DNA of 64,000 nucleotides from Gemmatimonadota bacterium. GTDB taxonomy: Bacteria; Gemmatimonadota; Gemmatimonadetes; Longimicrobiales; Gaopeijiaceae. The notes beneath the pieces were generated by a model that was given only the letters and a program-made list of their open reading frames with translations, was not told where the DNA came from and ran no database searches. The stretch is from positions 25,165 through 89,164 of the forward strand of contig JAGWBQ010000001.1 of NCBI GenBank assembly GCA_021295815.1, read 5' to 3'. Positions 44,445-53,318 of this stretch are shown one piece after another. A program made the position numbers and the translations under genes. Position 1 is the first letter of the stretch. The number at the start of each line of letters is the position of its first letter.

Positions 44445-44915
44445 TCAACTGTACGGCATCGCCGGGACCCTGCCCAGGAGCCGAGCGTATATGGCCAGCG
44501 ACCCGCGGTGGTGCGCGGTGTGATCCACGATGCTCGGCACGATGCCCGCCCGCGGCATGCCGCCCATGAGCTGGTCGTTCGGGATAGGAGCCTGCAGGGT
44601 TTCTTCGTCGGATTCGGAAATGACCTCGGCCACGCCGTCGAACGCCCGGTCGAGCCAAGCCATCGCCTCCGTGAAAGAGGTGACCGCCTTCGCCTTGGCG
44701 TTGAGGGCTTCGAAATCCATGTCCCAGCCCCGGCCGAACGCTCCCTCCACGAACCAGTCGAGCGTGTCCGCCGCGTGCGCGACTTGAGCGGCCACGGTGA
44801 ACATCTCCTCGGTGGGAGCGAACCCGGAATCCTCCTCCGAAAAGGATGACGCCGTATTCCTGAAGTAACGCTGAGTCTTGCGAAGTTGAGTGGTGAGCTG
44901 TTCCTGCATGGACAT
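44445..44915 (-). CDS. DinB/YfiT-family four-helix-bundle protein
   Basis: 156 residues. The three metal-binding His of DinB-like proteins are recognisable: AAQVAHAADTLDWF and DHTAHHRGSLAIYARLLG, with the final His in the TAHHRG helix. Members are putative metal-dependent thiol transferases or hydrolases; activity here is unknown. Start ATG at 44915 with MSMQEQLTTQLRKTQRYF. It is the first gene of a minus-strand cluster with the GroES-like and RNA methyltransferase genes. Confidence 0.87.
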   Translation of the reverse strand: MSMQEQLTTQLRKTQRYFRNTASSFSEEDSGFAPTEEMFTVAAQVAHAADTLDWFVEGAFGRGWDMDFEALNAKAKAVTSFTEAMAWLDRAFDGVAEVISESDEETLQAPIPNDQLMGGMPRAGIVPSIVDHTAHHRGSLAIYARLLGRVPAMPYS

Positions 44916-45101
44916 GCGGGGGGTTCTCCGAGGTGCGGCGATGGCGAGGCGAGACGAGACTTGGGCGTCTAGAAAGCTACAACGATCGCGGATGGGAATG
45001 ATTGTGGGGTGGGAACGCCGGAAGTCGGCGGGATTCGAGTTGGCGATCGCCGCAGCGTCCTACACCACGAGGGTCGCCCCTTGCGCACACCCGTAAATAT
45101 G

Positions 45102-45113
45102 CCGAATATTCGG
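45102..45113. promoter_or_regulatory. 12-bp perfect palindrome abutting a start codon
   Basis: CCGAATATTCGG is self-complementary and ends one base before the ATG at 45115 of the radical SAM gene. It is AT-rich against a very GC-rich background and follows GTAAATAT. It takes the place where a ribosome site should be, so it could be an operator or a small hairpin limiting translation. There is no second copy that I see in the window. Confidence 0.35.
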
Positions 45114-45114
45114 G

Positions 45115-46176
45115 ATGCGCACGCTTCCGACCATAAGGCAGCCCGGCCGGTTCAGAGGAAGAGGGGTCTCGCGCGATCCTCCCAACCGTTTCGAACGGCT
45201 CCATGTGGAGCTGGAAGAAGGCGCCCTCGACGTAAACCCGCTCACCGAGTACATCGACGACTCCACCCGGTCGATCATCTCCACGAACCGGAGTCCGGAT
45301 CTGGGCTTCGACGCCTCGGTCAACCCCTACCGAGGCTGCGAGCACGGCTGCGTCTATTGCTACGCCCGACCCTCTCACGAGTACCTGGGCTTCTCGTCGG
45401 GCCTGGACTTCGAGAGGAAGATCCTCGTCAAGCGGAACGCGCCCGAGCTGCTCAGGAAGGCCTTGGTGCGACCGTCGTGGGAACCGCAGGTAGTGGCGAT
45501 GTCGGGGGTCACCGACCCGTACCAGCCGGTCGAGCGCAAGCTGGGGATCACGCGCGGATGCCTTAAGGTCCTGCAGGATTTTCTGAACCCTGTGACGATC
45601 GTCACCAAGAACCATCTCGTCACGAGGGACGTGGATATTCTGCGCCCTCTCGCGGAGGCGGATTGCGCGCACGTCACGGTGTCGATCACGACTCTGCGGA
45701 ACGACCTGCAGCGGGTGATGGAGCCGCGAACCACCGTTCCGGCCAGACGGCTGGCGGCAGTGAGCGAACTTGCGGAGGCCGGCATCCCGGTGGGCGTCTT
45801 CGTGGCTCCCGTGATTCCCGGGCTGACCGACGTGGAGATTCCCGCCATACTCACCGAGGCCGCTCGCGCAGGCGCCGGTTGGGCGTCCTTCATCCCGCTG
45901 CGGCTGCCTGGAGCCGTGGCCGAACACTTCGTCGACTGGCTGGAGCTCCACTTCCCGGACCGCCGAAACAAGGTGCTGGCCCGTGTCAGGGAAGCTCGGG
46001 GCGGTAAGCTGAACGATTCCGACTTCCACACCCGGTTTCGGGCGCGGGGCGAGTACGCGGGCCAGATCAGGGCGCTCTTCAATGCCACGGCCAGCCGTTT
46101 GGGCCTCGACGCCCGCCCTCCGAGAATGTCGACCGATAACTTCAGGCGGAGCGTCGGTCAGGGGGAGCTGTTCTGA
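45115..46176 (+). CDS. PA0069-type radical SAM protein (SPL-like)
   Basis: 353 residues. GRFRGRGVSRDPPNRFERL leads into PDLGFDASVNPYRGC and the iron-sulfur motif CEHGCVYCYARPSHEYLG (Cys75, Cys79, Cys82; CxxxCxxC), then MSGVTDPYQPVERKLGITR and PVIPGLTDVEIPAIL. The family (PA0069/Rv2578c) is related to spore photoproduct lyase and has no settled role; DNA repair or tRNA/nucleotide chemistry has been suggested. The start ATG follows a 12-bp palindrome rather than a clear ribosome site. Convergent with the nucleoside transporter gene. Confidence 0.9.
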   Translation: MRTLPTIRQPGRFRGRGVSRDPPNRFERLHVELEEGALDVNPLTEYIDDSTRSIISTNRSPDLGFDASVNPYRGCEHGCVYCYARPSHEYLGFSSGLDFERKILVKRNAPELLRKALVRPSWEPQVVAMSGVTDPYQPVERKLGITRGCLKVLQDFLNPVTIVTKNHLVTRDVDILRPLAEADCAHVTVSITTLRNDLQRVMEPRTTVPARRLAAVSELAEAGIPVGVFVAPVIPGLTDVEIPAILTEAARAGAGWASFIPLRLPGAVAEHFVDWLELHFPDRRNKVLARVREARGGKLNDSDFHTRFRARGEYAGQIRALFNATASRLGLDARPPRMSTDNFRRSVGQGELF

Positions 46177-46263
46177 AGCCCGTGCCGCCTCGGATCGACG
46201 CCGACCTCGCGGTGGCCTCGAGGCGCACCCCGGTCCCGATCGGAGCCGGCCCTCCGACCCGAC

Positions 46264-47697
46264 TCACGCCAGCATCCCGGCGATCGCGGCCGTGAGCATC
46301 GACGCCAGCAGTCCCGCAACCGCCGCACGGAGTCCGAGGCGCGCCAGATCCCCTCTGCGCTTGGGCGCGACCGCACCGATCCCCGCCAACGTCATCGCAA
46401 CCGAGCCGAAGTTCGCGTAGGTCGTCATGGCGTAGACGAGTATGACCAGCGAGCGCTCCCCGATCACCCCGCCCGCGATCCCTCCGCCCGCCCTCAATTC
46501 CTCCTCCAGCTGGATGAAGGCGACGAACTCGTTCAGGACGAAGTCGATGCCGATCATCCGGCCGGCGAACGCCGAGTCCTCCCAAGGTATGCCGAGCGTC
46601 CATGCGGCCGGGGCCAGCAGGAATCCCAGCGTACCTTCGATGCTCGCGCCCGGTGAGCCGACGAACCCGCCCAGCCATCCCACCAATCCGTTCATCACCG
46701 CAACGAGCGCTACGAAGGCGATGATCATCGACCCCACGACGAGGGAGAGCTGAAGCCCTTCCGCCGCACCCCGTGCGGCCGCGTCGACGGCATTGGTAGC
46801 GGAGGTCCCCGACCCGAGCGTCTTCAGGCTCCGCCCCCGAGTCACCGGCGTCTCGGTCTCGGGAACCACAAGCTTGGAAACGACGACGGCGGCCGGAACC
46901 GACATTATGGCGGCCGCGATTATGTGGCCGACGATGTCCGGCGCATGGGGGAGCAGCATGGCCGCGTAGGCGACTAACGTGCCTCCGCTGATGGTCGCCA
47001 TCCCCACCGTCATCACCGTCATCAGCTCCGACTCGGTCATACGGCTCAAGTAGGGCCGCACCGTCAGCGGAGACTCCATGAGGCCGGTGAAGCCGTTCGC
47101 GGCCGCGCACACCGTCTCCGCTCCCGAAGTGCGCATCGACGCCTGCATCACCCGCGCCGCCGTCCGCACCACGATCTGCATTATCCCGAAGTGGTAGAGC
47201 AGCGCCATCAGCGAGGAGACGAAGATGATGTTCGGGAAGATCACGAATGCGAAGAAGGCGCCGGTGCGGGCCACTCTCCCGGTCTCGGGGACGAAGACGC
47301 CCTCGGCCGACCCTGGGGGCGGATGGGTTCCCACCGGAATGTTGTCGGTGATCAGGCTCCCGAAGAGGAACGAGCCTCCCTCGAGCGCGAAAGTGAGGAT
47401 GGCGATGACGACGCCGTTGGCCCACTCGAACGCCGCTACGCCGATGGGCGTGTTGAGCATGAGAAGGGCGAACGCGAACTGAAGGGCCATCCCCCACGCG
47501 ACCGGTCGCCAGGAAATGCGTGATCGGGCTCCCGAAAACAGCCAGGCGACCCCGAGGACGAGAGCGACGCCAAGGATGGATCGAAGTCTGTGCAGGGCCT
47601 CACCGGAAGGCTGGGCGCTGTCCGCGTGCACGAGGCTCGCGGCCTCTGCAGGCGGCGGTCCGATTTCGACGGCTGCGGTCGCCAGCGCTTCGATCAT
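46264..47697 (-). CDS. Concentrative nucleoside transporter (NupC/CNT family)
   Basis: 477 residues with about ten membrane helices. CNT marks: WRPVAWGMALQFAFALLML, FVIFPNIIFVSSLMALLYHF, CAAANGFTGLMESPLTVRPY then LSRMTESELMTVMTVGMATI, MSVPAAVVVSKLVVPETE and RMIGIDFVLNEFVAFIQL. The ESP..VRPY and LNEFVA blocks are substrate and ion sites. It imports nucleosides with Na+ or H+. An insert after the third helix (HPPPGSAEGVFVPETG) is common in this lineage-type of CNT. Confidence 0.92.
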   Translation of the reverse strand: MIEALATAAVEIGPPPAEAASLVHADSAQPSGEALHRLRSILGVALVLGVAWLFSGARSRISWRPVAWGMALQFAFALLMLNTPIGVAAFEWANGVVIAILTFALEGGSFLFGSLITDNIPVGTHPPPGSAEGVFVPETGRVARTGAFFAFVIFPNIIFVSSLMALLYHFGIMQIVVRTAARVMQASMRTSGAETVCAAANGFTGLMESPLTVRPYLSRMTESELMTVMTVGMATISGGTLVAYAAMLLPHAPDIVGHIIAAAIMSVPAAVVVSKLVVPETETPVTRGRSLKTLGSGTSATNAVDAAARGAAEGLQLSLVVGSMIIAFVALVAVMNGLVGWLGGFVGSPGASIEGTLGFLLAPAAWTLGIPWEDSAFAGRMIGIDFVLNEFVAFIQLEEELRAGGGIAGGVIGERSLVILVYAMTTYANFGSVAMTLAGIGAVAPKRRGDLARLGLRAAVAGLLASMLTAAIAGMLA

Positions 47698-48019
47698 GGG
47701 CTAAAGATGGCTAGAAGGCCGCGTCGAGTGGGAGTCGGGCGGGTGTCGGGTGGGCTGCGCGGACCGGAACGCGCGAGCGGTGGGATCTCGGCATGCCGCT
47801 GGACGAGCTTCCGGACGGATTACGTACCCCGAGAACCGGACATTTCCTGTTTGTTACCGACACTCCCCTTGCGCGTCCTCAGGTATTCCCGCATTTTTTT
47901 CCAGTGTCGACCTTCAGCAGCGTTTCGACGGGAGAAAAGCTGGGATCTCCTTCCCATGAAACTCGCATTTCGCGTTTGTTGCAGACCCGAAGTCGGCGGA
48001 TATAGTCGAGGTCTTCACA
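47698..48019. other. Intergenic region between divergent CNT and flavin reductase genes
   Basis: 322 bases. It carries the putative promoter at 47979-48006 described separately. A short T-rich run (CATTTTTTTCC, 47892-47902) stands out in the GC-rich background. No protein-like frame and no RNA gene are evident. Confidence 0.4.
47979..48006 (+). promoter_or_regulatory. Putative sigma-70-like promoter of the flavin reductase gene
   Basis: TTGCAG at 47979-47984 and TATAGT at 48001-48006 are separated by 16 bases. The ATG at 48020 is only 13 bases past the -10 box, so the transcript would be leaderless or nearly so, and the GAGG at about 48008-48011 would then not act as a ribosome site. This conflict keeps the call weak. 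Confidence 0.3.
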
Positions 48020-48514
48020 ATGGCATCGCCCGAACTCTTCCGCGACGCCATGGCCAACTGGGCCGGCTCGGTCACGCTGATCGCCGCCCGCGACGAAGGG
48101 GCCGTCATCTGCACGACGGCGACCTCCTTCATCCCGGTCGCCGCCGACCCTCCCAGCGTGCTGGTCGCCCTCTCGCCGAACGCGCAGGTGCTGCCGTTCG
48201 CGGAAGAAGGATCTCCGCTGGGCGTGACCGTCCTCTCCCAGGAACAGGCGCACTGGGCCTCGGTATTCGCCGACCCCTTCCCCGTTGGCTCACCGGAGTG
48301 GAGCGGCTCGCATGCGCCCGTAATCGCCGGCGCGAGCGTCGGTCTGGAGTGCACGGCTCGGAAGAGCTTCAAGGCGGACGCATCCAAGCTCGTGGTGTGC
48401 CGGGTCGAAATCATCCACGCGGGCTCGGACGAACCTCTTCTATATCACCGCCGCAGGTACGCCGGACTCGCCGACGACGACCGCTCTCGCAGGCGAGGCT
48501 GGAAGAAGCGGTAG
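48020..48514 (+). CDS. Flavin reductase-like FMN-binding protein
   Basis: 164 residues. MASPELFRDAMANWAGSVTL then ICTTATSFIPVAADPPSVLV is the standard opening of the flavin reductase (FMN-binding split-barrel) family, with VLVALSPNAQ and the C-terminal LLYHRRRYAGL. Members supply reduced flavin to a monooxygenase partner; none is in the window. Cytoplasmic, no signal. Confidence 0.88.
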   Translation: MASPELFRDAMANWAGSVTLIAARDEGAVICTTATSFIPVAADPPSVLVALSPNAQVLPFAEEGSPLGVTVLSQEQAHWASVFADPFPVGSPEWSGSHAPVIAGASVGLECTARKSFKADASKLVVCRVEIIHAGSDEPLLYHRRRYAGLADDDRSRRRGWKKR

Positions 48515-48618
48515 GGCCCGGATGCGGCGTCGCGCTGCCGTGAGAGTCTTTGTCCACGGGCTGTAAGGCCTCGTGTCTGTTTAGATTTTACGTCAAGCTC
48601 TCAACCGCACCGGCATCC

Positions 48619-50346
48619 ATGAAAGCCACGCACGCACTCATCCCCAGCCTCCTGCTTATCTCCTTCGTGGCCTGCGCGGACCCCGGAGAGGCTCAGGCCG
48701 TCGGTCAGTCGGGCCGCTCGCAGGCGGGCATGGTCTCGGCGGCGCACCCGCTGGCCGTGGAAGCCGGCGTCAGAGCCTTGGAAGCAGGCGGCAACGCCGC
48801 CGACGCTGCCGTCGCCTCGGCCTTCGCTCTGAGCGTGGTGGAACCCACCATGAGCAGCATCGCGGGACGCATCCAGATTCTGCTCCGTCGCCCGGACGGG
48901 TCCTTCGCAGGCATCGACGGCACCACTCAGGCACCATGGGACTACGACTACGACACCGCCCCGCAGGCGCGCTACGGTTACCCGGTGATAGGCGTCCCGG
49001 GCACCGTCGCGGGGCTCATGCGGCTCCATTCCGAGCACGGATCTCTCCCCCTGAGCACACTCATGGCTCCGGCCATCGACTATGCCGAGAACGGGTTCCG
49101 GGTACTTCCGGGAGCTGCGGCGCGGCAGGCGGCGGGGTTCGTCCAGGCGGTCGAGTTTCCGGGCACGGTGGAGGCGTTCTACCGAGGCGATTCGACGGTG
49201 CACGCACCCGGCGATCTGCTGCGGCAACCCGTATACGCCAACACTCTGCGCAGCATCGCCGAGGGCGGGCGGGAGGTTTTCTACGAGGGGGAAATCGCCC
49301 GCCGGATGGCCGACGACCTGGCCGCGAACGGCAGTGCGCTGACCCTTCAGGCGTTCAAGGACTACGAGGCCCTCGACTCCAAGGTCGTCCGGGGCGGCTA
49401 CCGGGGCTACGAGCTCGTCGGCACCGACATTCCCGCCGCGGGCGTGCTCGCCATCCAGGCGCTCCAGGTGCTGGAACACTTCGATCCCTCTGAAATGACC
49501 GAGGCCGAGTGGTTCGCGCTCGTGGGGCAGGCGCTGGGGATCGCCTCAGGAGAGTTGCGCGCACTCGGGAGCGACACCGCTTCGGCCAGGGCTCTCTCGA
49601 AAGAGTGGGCTCGCGAGGTGGCTCAACGGCTAGCCGCCCCTGCGACCGCCAATATCGAACCCGAGCCCGACGGACTCGCTTCGATCGTGGACGGACTCGT
49701 TCAGCCGGCCAACCGGGTCCCGGCCCCAACCGGCTCCCGGGCTTCCCCTCCTGCGCACGACGGATCCGCGAAGCGACCCGAGTCGATGCACACCACGCAC
49801 CTCTCCACCGCCGACGCCGACGGCATGTTCGTCTCGCTCACCCAGACTCTGGGGCCGAACATGGGATCCAAAGTGGTGACGCCCGGACTCGGCTTCCTCT
49901 ACGCCTCCACACTCGGAGGCTACCTCGGAAGGATGGAGCCCGGACAGCGGGCGCGCTCGAACATCTGCCCCTTCATGGTGGTCAAGGACGGGGAGGTGAT
50001 TCTCGTATTGGGAGCCGCCGGAGGAGGAATGATACCCCCTGCGGTGGTGCATGCGGTGACCCGGGTCATCGACTTCGGCATGCCGCTTCCCCAAGCGTTG
50101 GCCGAGCCCCGGGTGGCCGGTTCCGGCGCAGGCATCTCGGCTGAGACAGCCCCGATCGTCGGCTGGACCGCGAGCGAGCTCGAAGAGATGCGCGCACTCG
50201 GTCTGCAGGTGCTGGAAGTTCAGCGCAGCGGAGCGTACGGACGCGTCCACGGCATCCAGTACGACCCTGCGACCGGCGTATTCGTCGGCGCGGCCGACCC
50301 CGACTGGGAGGGCGCCGCTCGCGGACCTGGCGGGCGCTCGCGCTGA
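48619..50346 (+). CDS. Divergent gamma-glutamyltransferase (exported)
   Basis: 575 residues from ATG 48619; the signal LIPSLLLISFVAC may be a lipobox (Cys16 region). Family marks: GMVSAAHPLAVEAGVRALEA, GGNAADAAVASAFALSVVEP, GYPVIGVPGTVAGLMRLH and the autoprocessing nucleophile Thr392 in SMHTTHLSTADADGMFVSL. Two usual features differ: the gamma-glutamate-binding Arg (E. coli DFREMAP) is replaced in GIDGTTQAP, and the glycine-rich LGSPGG is LGAAGGG. It probably cleaves or transfers an acyl group from a glutathione-like or other amide substrate, but classical GGT activity is doubtful. Precedes an M20D hydrolase by 81 nt on the same strand. Confidence 0.85.
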   Translation: MKATHALIPSLLLISFVACADPGEAQAVGQSGRSQAGMVSAAHPLAVEAGVRALEAGGNAADAAVASAFALSVVEPTMSSIAGRIQILLRRPDGSFAGIDGTTQAPWDYDYDTAPQARYGYPVIGVPGTVAGLMRLHSEHGSLPLSTLMAPAIDYAENGFRVLPGAAARQAAGFVQAVEFPGTVEAFYRGDSTVHAPGDLLRQPVYANTLRSIAEGGREVFYEGEIARRMADDLAANGSALTLQAFKDYEALDSKVVRGGYRGYELVGTDIPAAGVLAIQALQVLEHFDPSEMTEAEWFALVGQALGIASGELRALGSDTASARALSKEWAREVAQRLAAPATANIEPEPDGLASIVDGLVQPANRVPAPTGSRASPPAHDGSAKRPESMHTTHLSTADADGMFVSLTQTLGPNMGSKVVTPGLGFLYASTLGGYLGRMEPGQRARSNICPFMVVKDGEVILVLGAAGGGMIPPAVVHAVTRVIDFGMPLPQALAEPRVAGSGAGISAETAPIVGWTASELEEMRALGLQVLEVQRSGAYGRVHGIQYDPATGVFVGAADPDWEGAARGPGGRSR

Positions 50347-50427
50347 CCAGTGGGAACCGCCCCGCATCGTCCCAACGTTCGATCCTCCATTCTCCACCGA
50401 TCGCCTCCAAGAGAACAAGTAGAGAAA

Positions 50428-51912
50428 ATGACGATACCGAGACCGACCCGCATCGCACCGCTGGCCTCGCTTCTGCTCGTGAGCCTGGCCTCCGCATCTC
50501 TGGCCGCCCTCTCTGCCCAGGACTCCAAGCAAATGGTGGCCGACGAGATCGACGCAAGCGCCGAGGTCTACGGCGAGATCGCTCAGAAGATCTGGGACCT
50601 GGCCGAGCTCGGCTACCTCGAGGTGGAGAGCTCCGCGCTGCTCAGGAACTCCCTCGAAGAAGCCGGATTCGAGATCGAGGAAGGGGTCGCCGGGATACCG
50701 ACCGCCTTTGTCGCCAGCTACCGGAACGGAGACGGCGGACCGGTGGTGGGGATCCTGGCCGAGTACGACGCCCTGCCCGGCATCACCCAGGACCGATCTC
50801 CGGTCCGCGCACCCATCGATGAGAAACAGCGCGGCCACGCCTGCGGACACCACCTATTCGGCACCGGCTCGGTGGCGGCCGGCATCGCCCTGCGCAATTG
50901 GATGGAGGCGAGCGGCCAGCCGGGCGAACTGAGGGTCTACGGAACTCCCGCCGAGGAAGGAGGCGCGGGCAAGGTCTACATGGTTCGCGAGGGGCTATTC
51001 GACGATGTCGACGTGGTACTGCACTGGCATCCGTCTTCCCGGAACGGAGCCGGAGCGAGCTCCACGCTCAGCAACAAGTCGGCCAAGTTCCGCTTTTCGG
51101 GCGTATCCGCGCACGCGGCCGGCGCTCCCGAGCGGGGTCGTTCGGCGCTCGACGGCGTCGAGGCCATGAACCACATGATCAACCTCATGCGCGAGCACGT
51201 GCCCATGGAGGCGCGCATCCATTACGTGATCACCTACGGCGGCGCGGCGCCCAACGTGGTGCCCGATTTTTCCGAGGTCTTCTACTACGTGCGTCATCCC
51301 GATCCCGAGCAGGTAAGGTCTATCTTCGAGCGCGTCGCCGACGCGGCGGAAGGAGCGGCGCTCGGTACCGGGACGACGATGGAGTACGAGGTCATCCACG
51401 GCCTCTACAACATCCTGCCCAACGTCGCGCTCCAGGAGGCCATGCACGCGAACCTGGAAAGGGTGGGCGGCGTCCACTACAACGACGAGGAGTGGCAGTT
51501 CGCCGAACAGATTCACGAGACCTTCCTCCACGAAGTCCCGTCGCTCGAGACGGCGGCCTCCATCCAGCCGTTCTACGTGACCGAGGAGGGATCCGGCGGC
51601 TCCACCGACGTCGCCGACGTAAGCTGGATGGTCCCGACGGCAGGCATGAACGCCGCCACCTGGGTTCCCGGCACATCCGCTCACTCCTGGCAGGCGGTCG
51701 CCGCCGGGGGGACGAGCATCGGCAACAAGGGGATGGTGGTCGCCGCCAAGACGCTCGCGATGACGGCGATCGACCTCTTCACCGATCCCGATCTCGTCGC
51801 GAGGGCGAAGGTCGAGCACCGGTCTCGGATCCCCGAGGACTGGACCTACGAACCGCTGCTCGGCGATCGTCCCCCGCCGCTCGACTATCGCAAGCCCGCG
51901 CGGGGCGGCTGA
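50428..51912 (+). CDS. Exported M20D amidohydrolase (AbgB-like)
   Basis: 494 residues from ATG 50428 after AGAGAAA; signal peptide IAPLASLLLVSLASASLAA. M20D motifs: GILAEYDALPGITQD, HACGHHLFGTGSVAAGIAL (metal Cys/His), YGTPAEEGGAGKVYMV (catalytic Glu), VLHWHPSS and the dimerisation region VSAHAAGAPERGRSALDGVE. This subgroup includes p-aminobenzoyl-glutamate and aminoacyl-amide hydrolases. It acts in the periplasm on an amide-linked amino acid. Together with the preceding GGT it could form an amide-scavenging pair. Confidence 0.9.
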   Translation: MTIPRPTRIAPLASLLLVSLASASLAALSAQDSKQMVADEIDASAEVYGEIAQKIWDLAELGYLEVESSALLRNSLEEAGFEIEEGVAGIPTAFVASYRNGDGGPVVGILAEYDALPGITQDRSPVRAPIDEKQRGHACGHHLFGTGSVAAGIALRNWMEASGQPGELRVYGTPAEEGGAGKVYMVREGLFDDVDVVLHWHPSSRNGAGASSTLSNKSAKFRFSGVSAHAAGAPERGRSALDGVEAMNHMINLMREHVPMEARIHYVITYGGAAPNVVPDFSEVFYYVRHPDPEQVRSIFERVADAAEGAALGTGTTMEYEVIHGLYNILPNVALQEAMHANLERVGGVHYNDEEWQFAEQIHETFLHEVPSLETAASIQPFYVTEEGSGGSTDVADVSWMVPTAGMNAATWVPGTSAHSWQAVAAGGTSIGNKGMVVAAKTLAMTAIDLFTDPDLVARAKVEHRSRIPEDWTYEPLLGDRPPPLDYRKPARGG

Positions 51913-51913
51913 C

Positions 51914-53257
51914 ATGTCCGTCGAGAGCATGACCCGTCGTGGACCCGGACCGGCATCCGCGCGGACACTGGTCGCGTTCGCGTGTGCGGCCCTGGCGGCC
52001 CTTCAGCTCCTTTCGGCCCCGGGTGCGACCGCCCAGGACAGCGCTCAGGTCGCACCGCCGCCGGACACTGTCTTGCCGATGTCGATCCCTTCCGATCTGG
52101 AACGGATCGAACTCGCCCGCTCGCGGGAGTGCGTCAGCACCATCGCCCGCGTGGAAGAGGTCAACGCCGTTCTCCAGCCGATCGGCGCGAGAGCCGAAAG
52201 GGCGCAGGTCCTCATGCAGGCGATCCTCCTCGAAGAGCGCTCGATCATGGCGGAGCTCGACCAGACCGATCCGCTGGAGGCCGAGGTCCATGGCTGGTTC
52301 GTCGCCGACGGCCGGCTGGCCCAGAGCTACGTGGACACCCAGAACGAGGACCTCCAGCGTCAGCGCACCATCGGACGCGAGGCGATCAAAGGCAGGGTGC
52401 AGGCCGTCATTGCGGACGCTCAGGCCGAGGCCGTCTCCACCTTGGAGGAATCGGGCGACCTCAACGAGATGGCGGCGGTATGCGACGGCGCGATTCTGGT
52501 CCGGCCGGAGGTGATCGCGGCCTGCTCGACCCAGGAGAGTCCCGTGTGCGAGAAGGCGACCGTCCCGCCGGACTCCGCCCTGCCTTACCGCTTCGTTGAC
52601 CGGGCTGCGGACATGTGGAGCGTCGAGGAGCTGCGCCCGTGGAGTACGCCGCAGGGTCTGACGATAGGGCCCGACGGCTCGCTCGGCGGCGCGCGCTCGA
52701 CGGTTGTGGCCCGAAAGGGCAACGTCGCGGTCTCGGTGGCGTTCTCGCCCCTCATCCATCAGCGTAACGATCTCGAACCCGATGTCGTCGCGGAGCTTGA
52801 CGCCCTTCTCGACACCCTCGAGGTGGAGTTCGAGCACCCCGAGATCGTCTTCGCCCCGTCCCTGGGAGTGCGGGCGACGCTCCCGCAAGCTCTGGGGAAC
52901 GAGACCCGATACATTCTCCACTTCGGACCGCCGGACACGGCCGACATAGTTTGGATCGGGGAGGCGGAGAGCGGCGCGGTGCTCGAAGACATAGTCGTGG
53001 TGGGGCCGAGCCACATCCAGAGGCTCATCTCCGGAGCGCCGCTCACCCTGACCGCTCTGATCGACCTGCCGGAAGAGGCCGGCGAGGAGGCTGCGGCCGA
53101 AGTCAGCTTCATGATACCTTTCACCAGCGTCAACCAGATCCAGTCCACCGGCGCCCTGATCGGGTACATGATCCAGCAGTTGCCCGGTGAGCTGATGCAG
53201 CTTTTTCCGGTGAACGGGGCGACGGGTTCCGAACGGGTCCCGGCCTCACGGCGGTGA
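51914..53257 (+). CDS. Secreted protein of unknown function
   Basis: 447 residues, starting one base after the M20D stop. A signal peptide (RTLVAFACAALAALQLLSA then PGATAQ) is followed by a helical, charged region (ELARSRECVSTIARVEEVNA, RAERAQVLMQAILLEERSI) and a beta-rich C-terminal half (GNVAVSVAFSPLIHQ, TRYILHFGPPDTADIVWIGE, TALIDLPEEAGEEAAAEVSF). Six or so cysteines are scattered (CVST, VCDG, ACST, VCEK). I do not recognise a family. Position suggests cotranscription with the GGT and M20D genes. Confidence 0.78.
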   Translation: MSVESMTRRGPGPASARTLVAFACAALAALQLLSAPGATAQDSAQVAPPPDTVLPMSIPSDLERIELARSRECVSTIARVEEVNAVLQPIGARAERAQVLMQAILLEERSIMAELDQTDPLEAEVHGWFVADGRLAQSYVDTQNEDLQRQRTIGREAIKGRVQAVIADAQAEAVSTLEESGDLNEMAAVCDGAILVRPEVIAACSTQESPVCEKATVPPDSALPYRFVDRAADMWSVEELRPWSTPQGLTIGPDGSLGGARSTVVARKGNVAVSVAFSPLIHQRNDLEPDVVAELDALLDTLEVEFEHPEIVFAPSLGVRATLPQALGNETRYILHFGPPDTADIVWIGEAESGAVLEDIVVVGPSHIQRLISGAPLTLTALIDLPEEAGEEAAAEVSFMIPFTSVNQIQSTGALIGYMIQQLPGELMQLFPVNGATGSERVPASRR

Positions 53258-53318
53258 GCCGGCCGGCCGCCGGCAAGCGCACCTTGGACTGGAAGCGCGA
53301 AAGGGAGCCGCCACGGAC

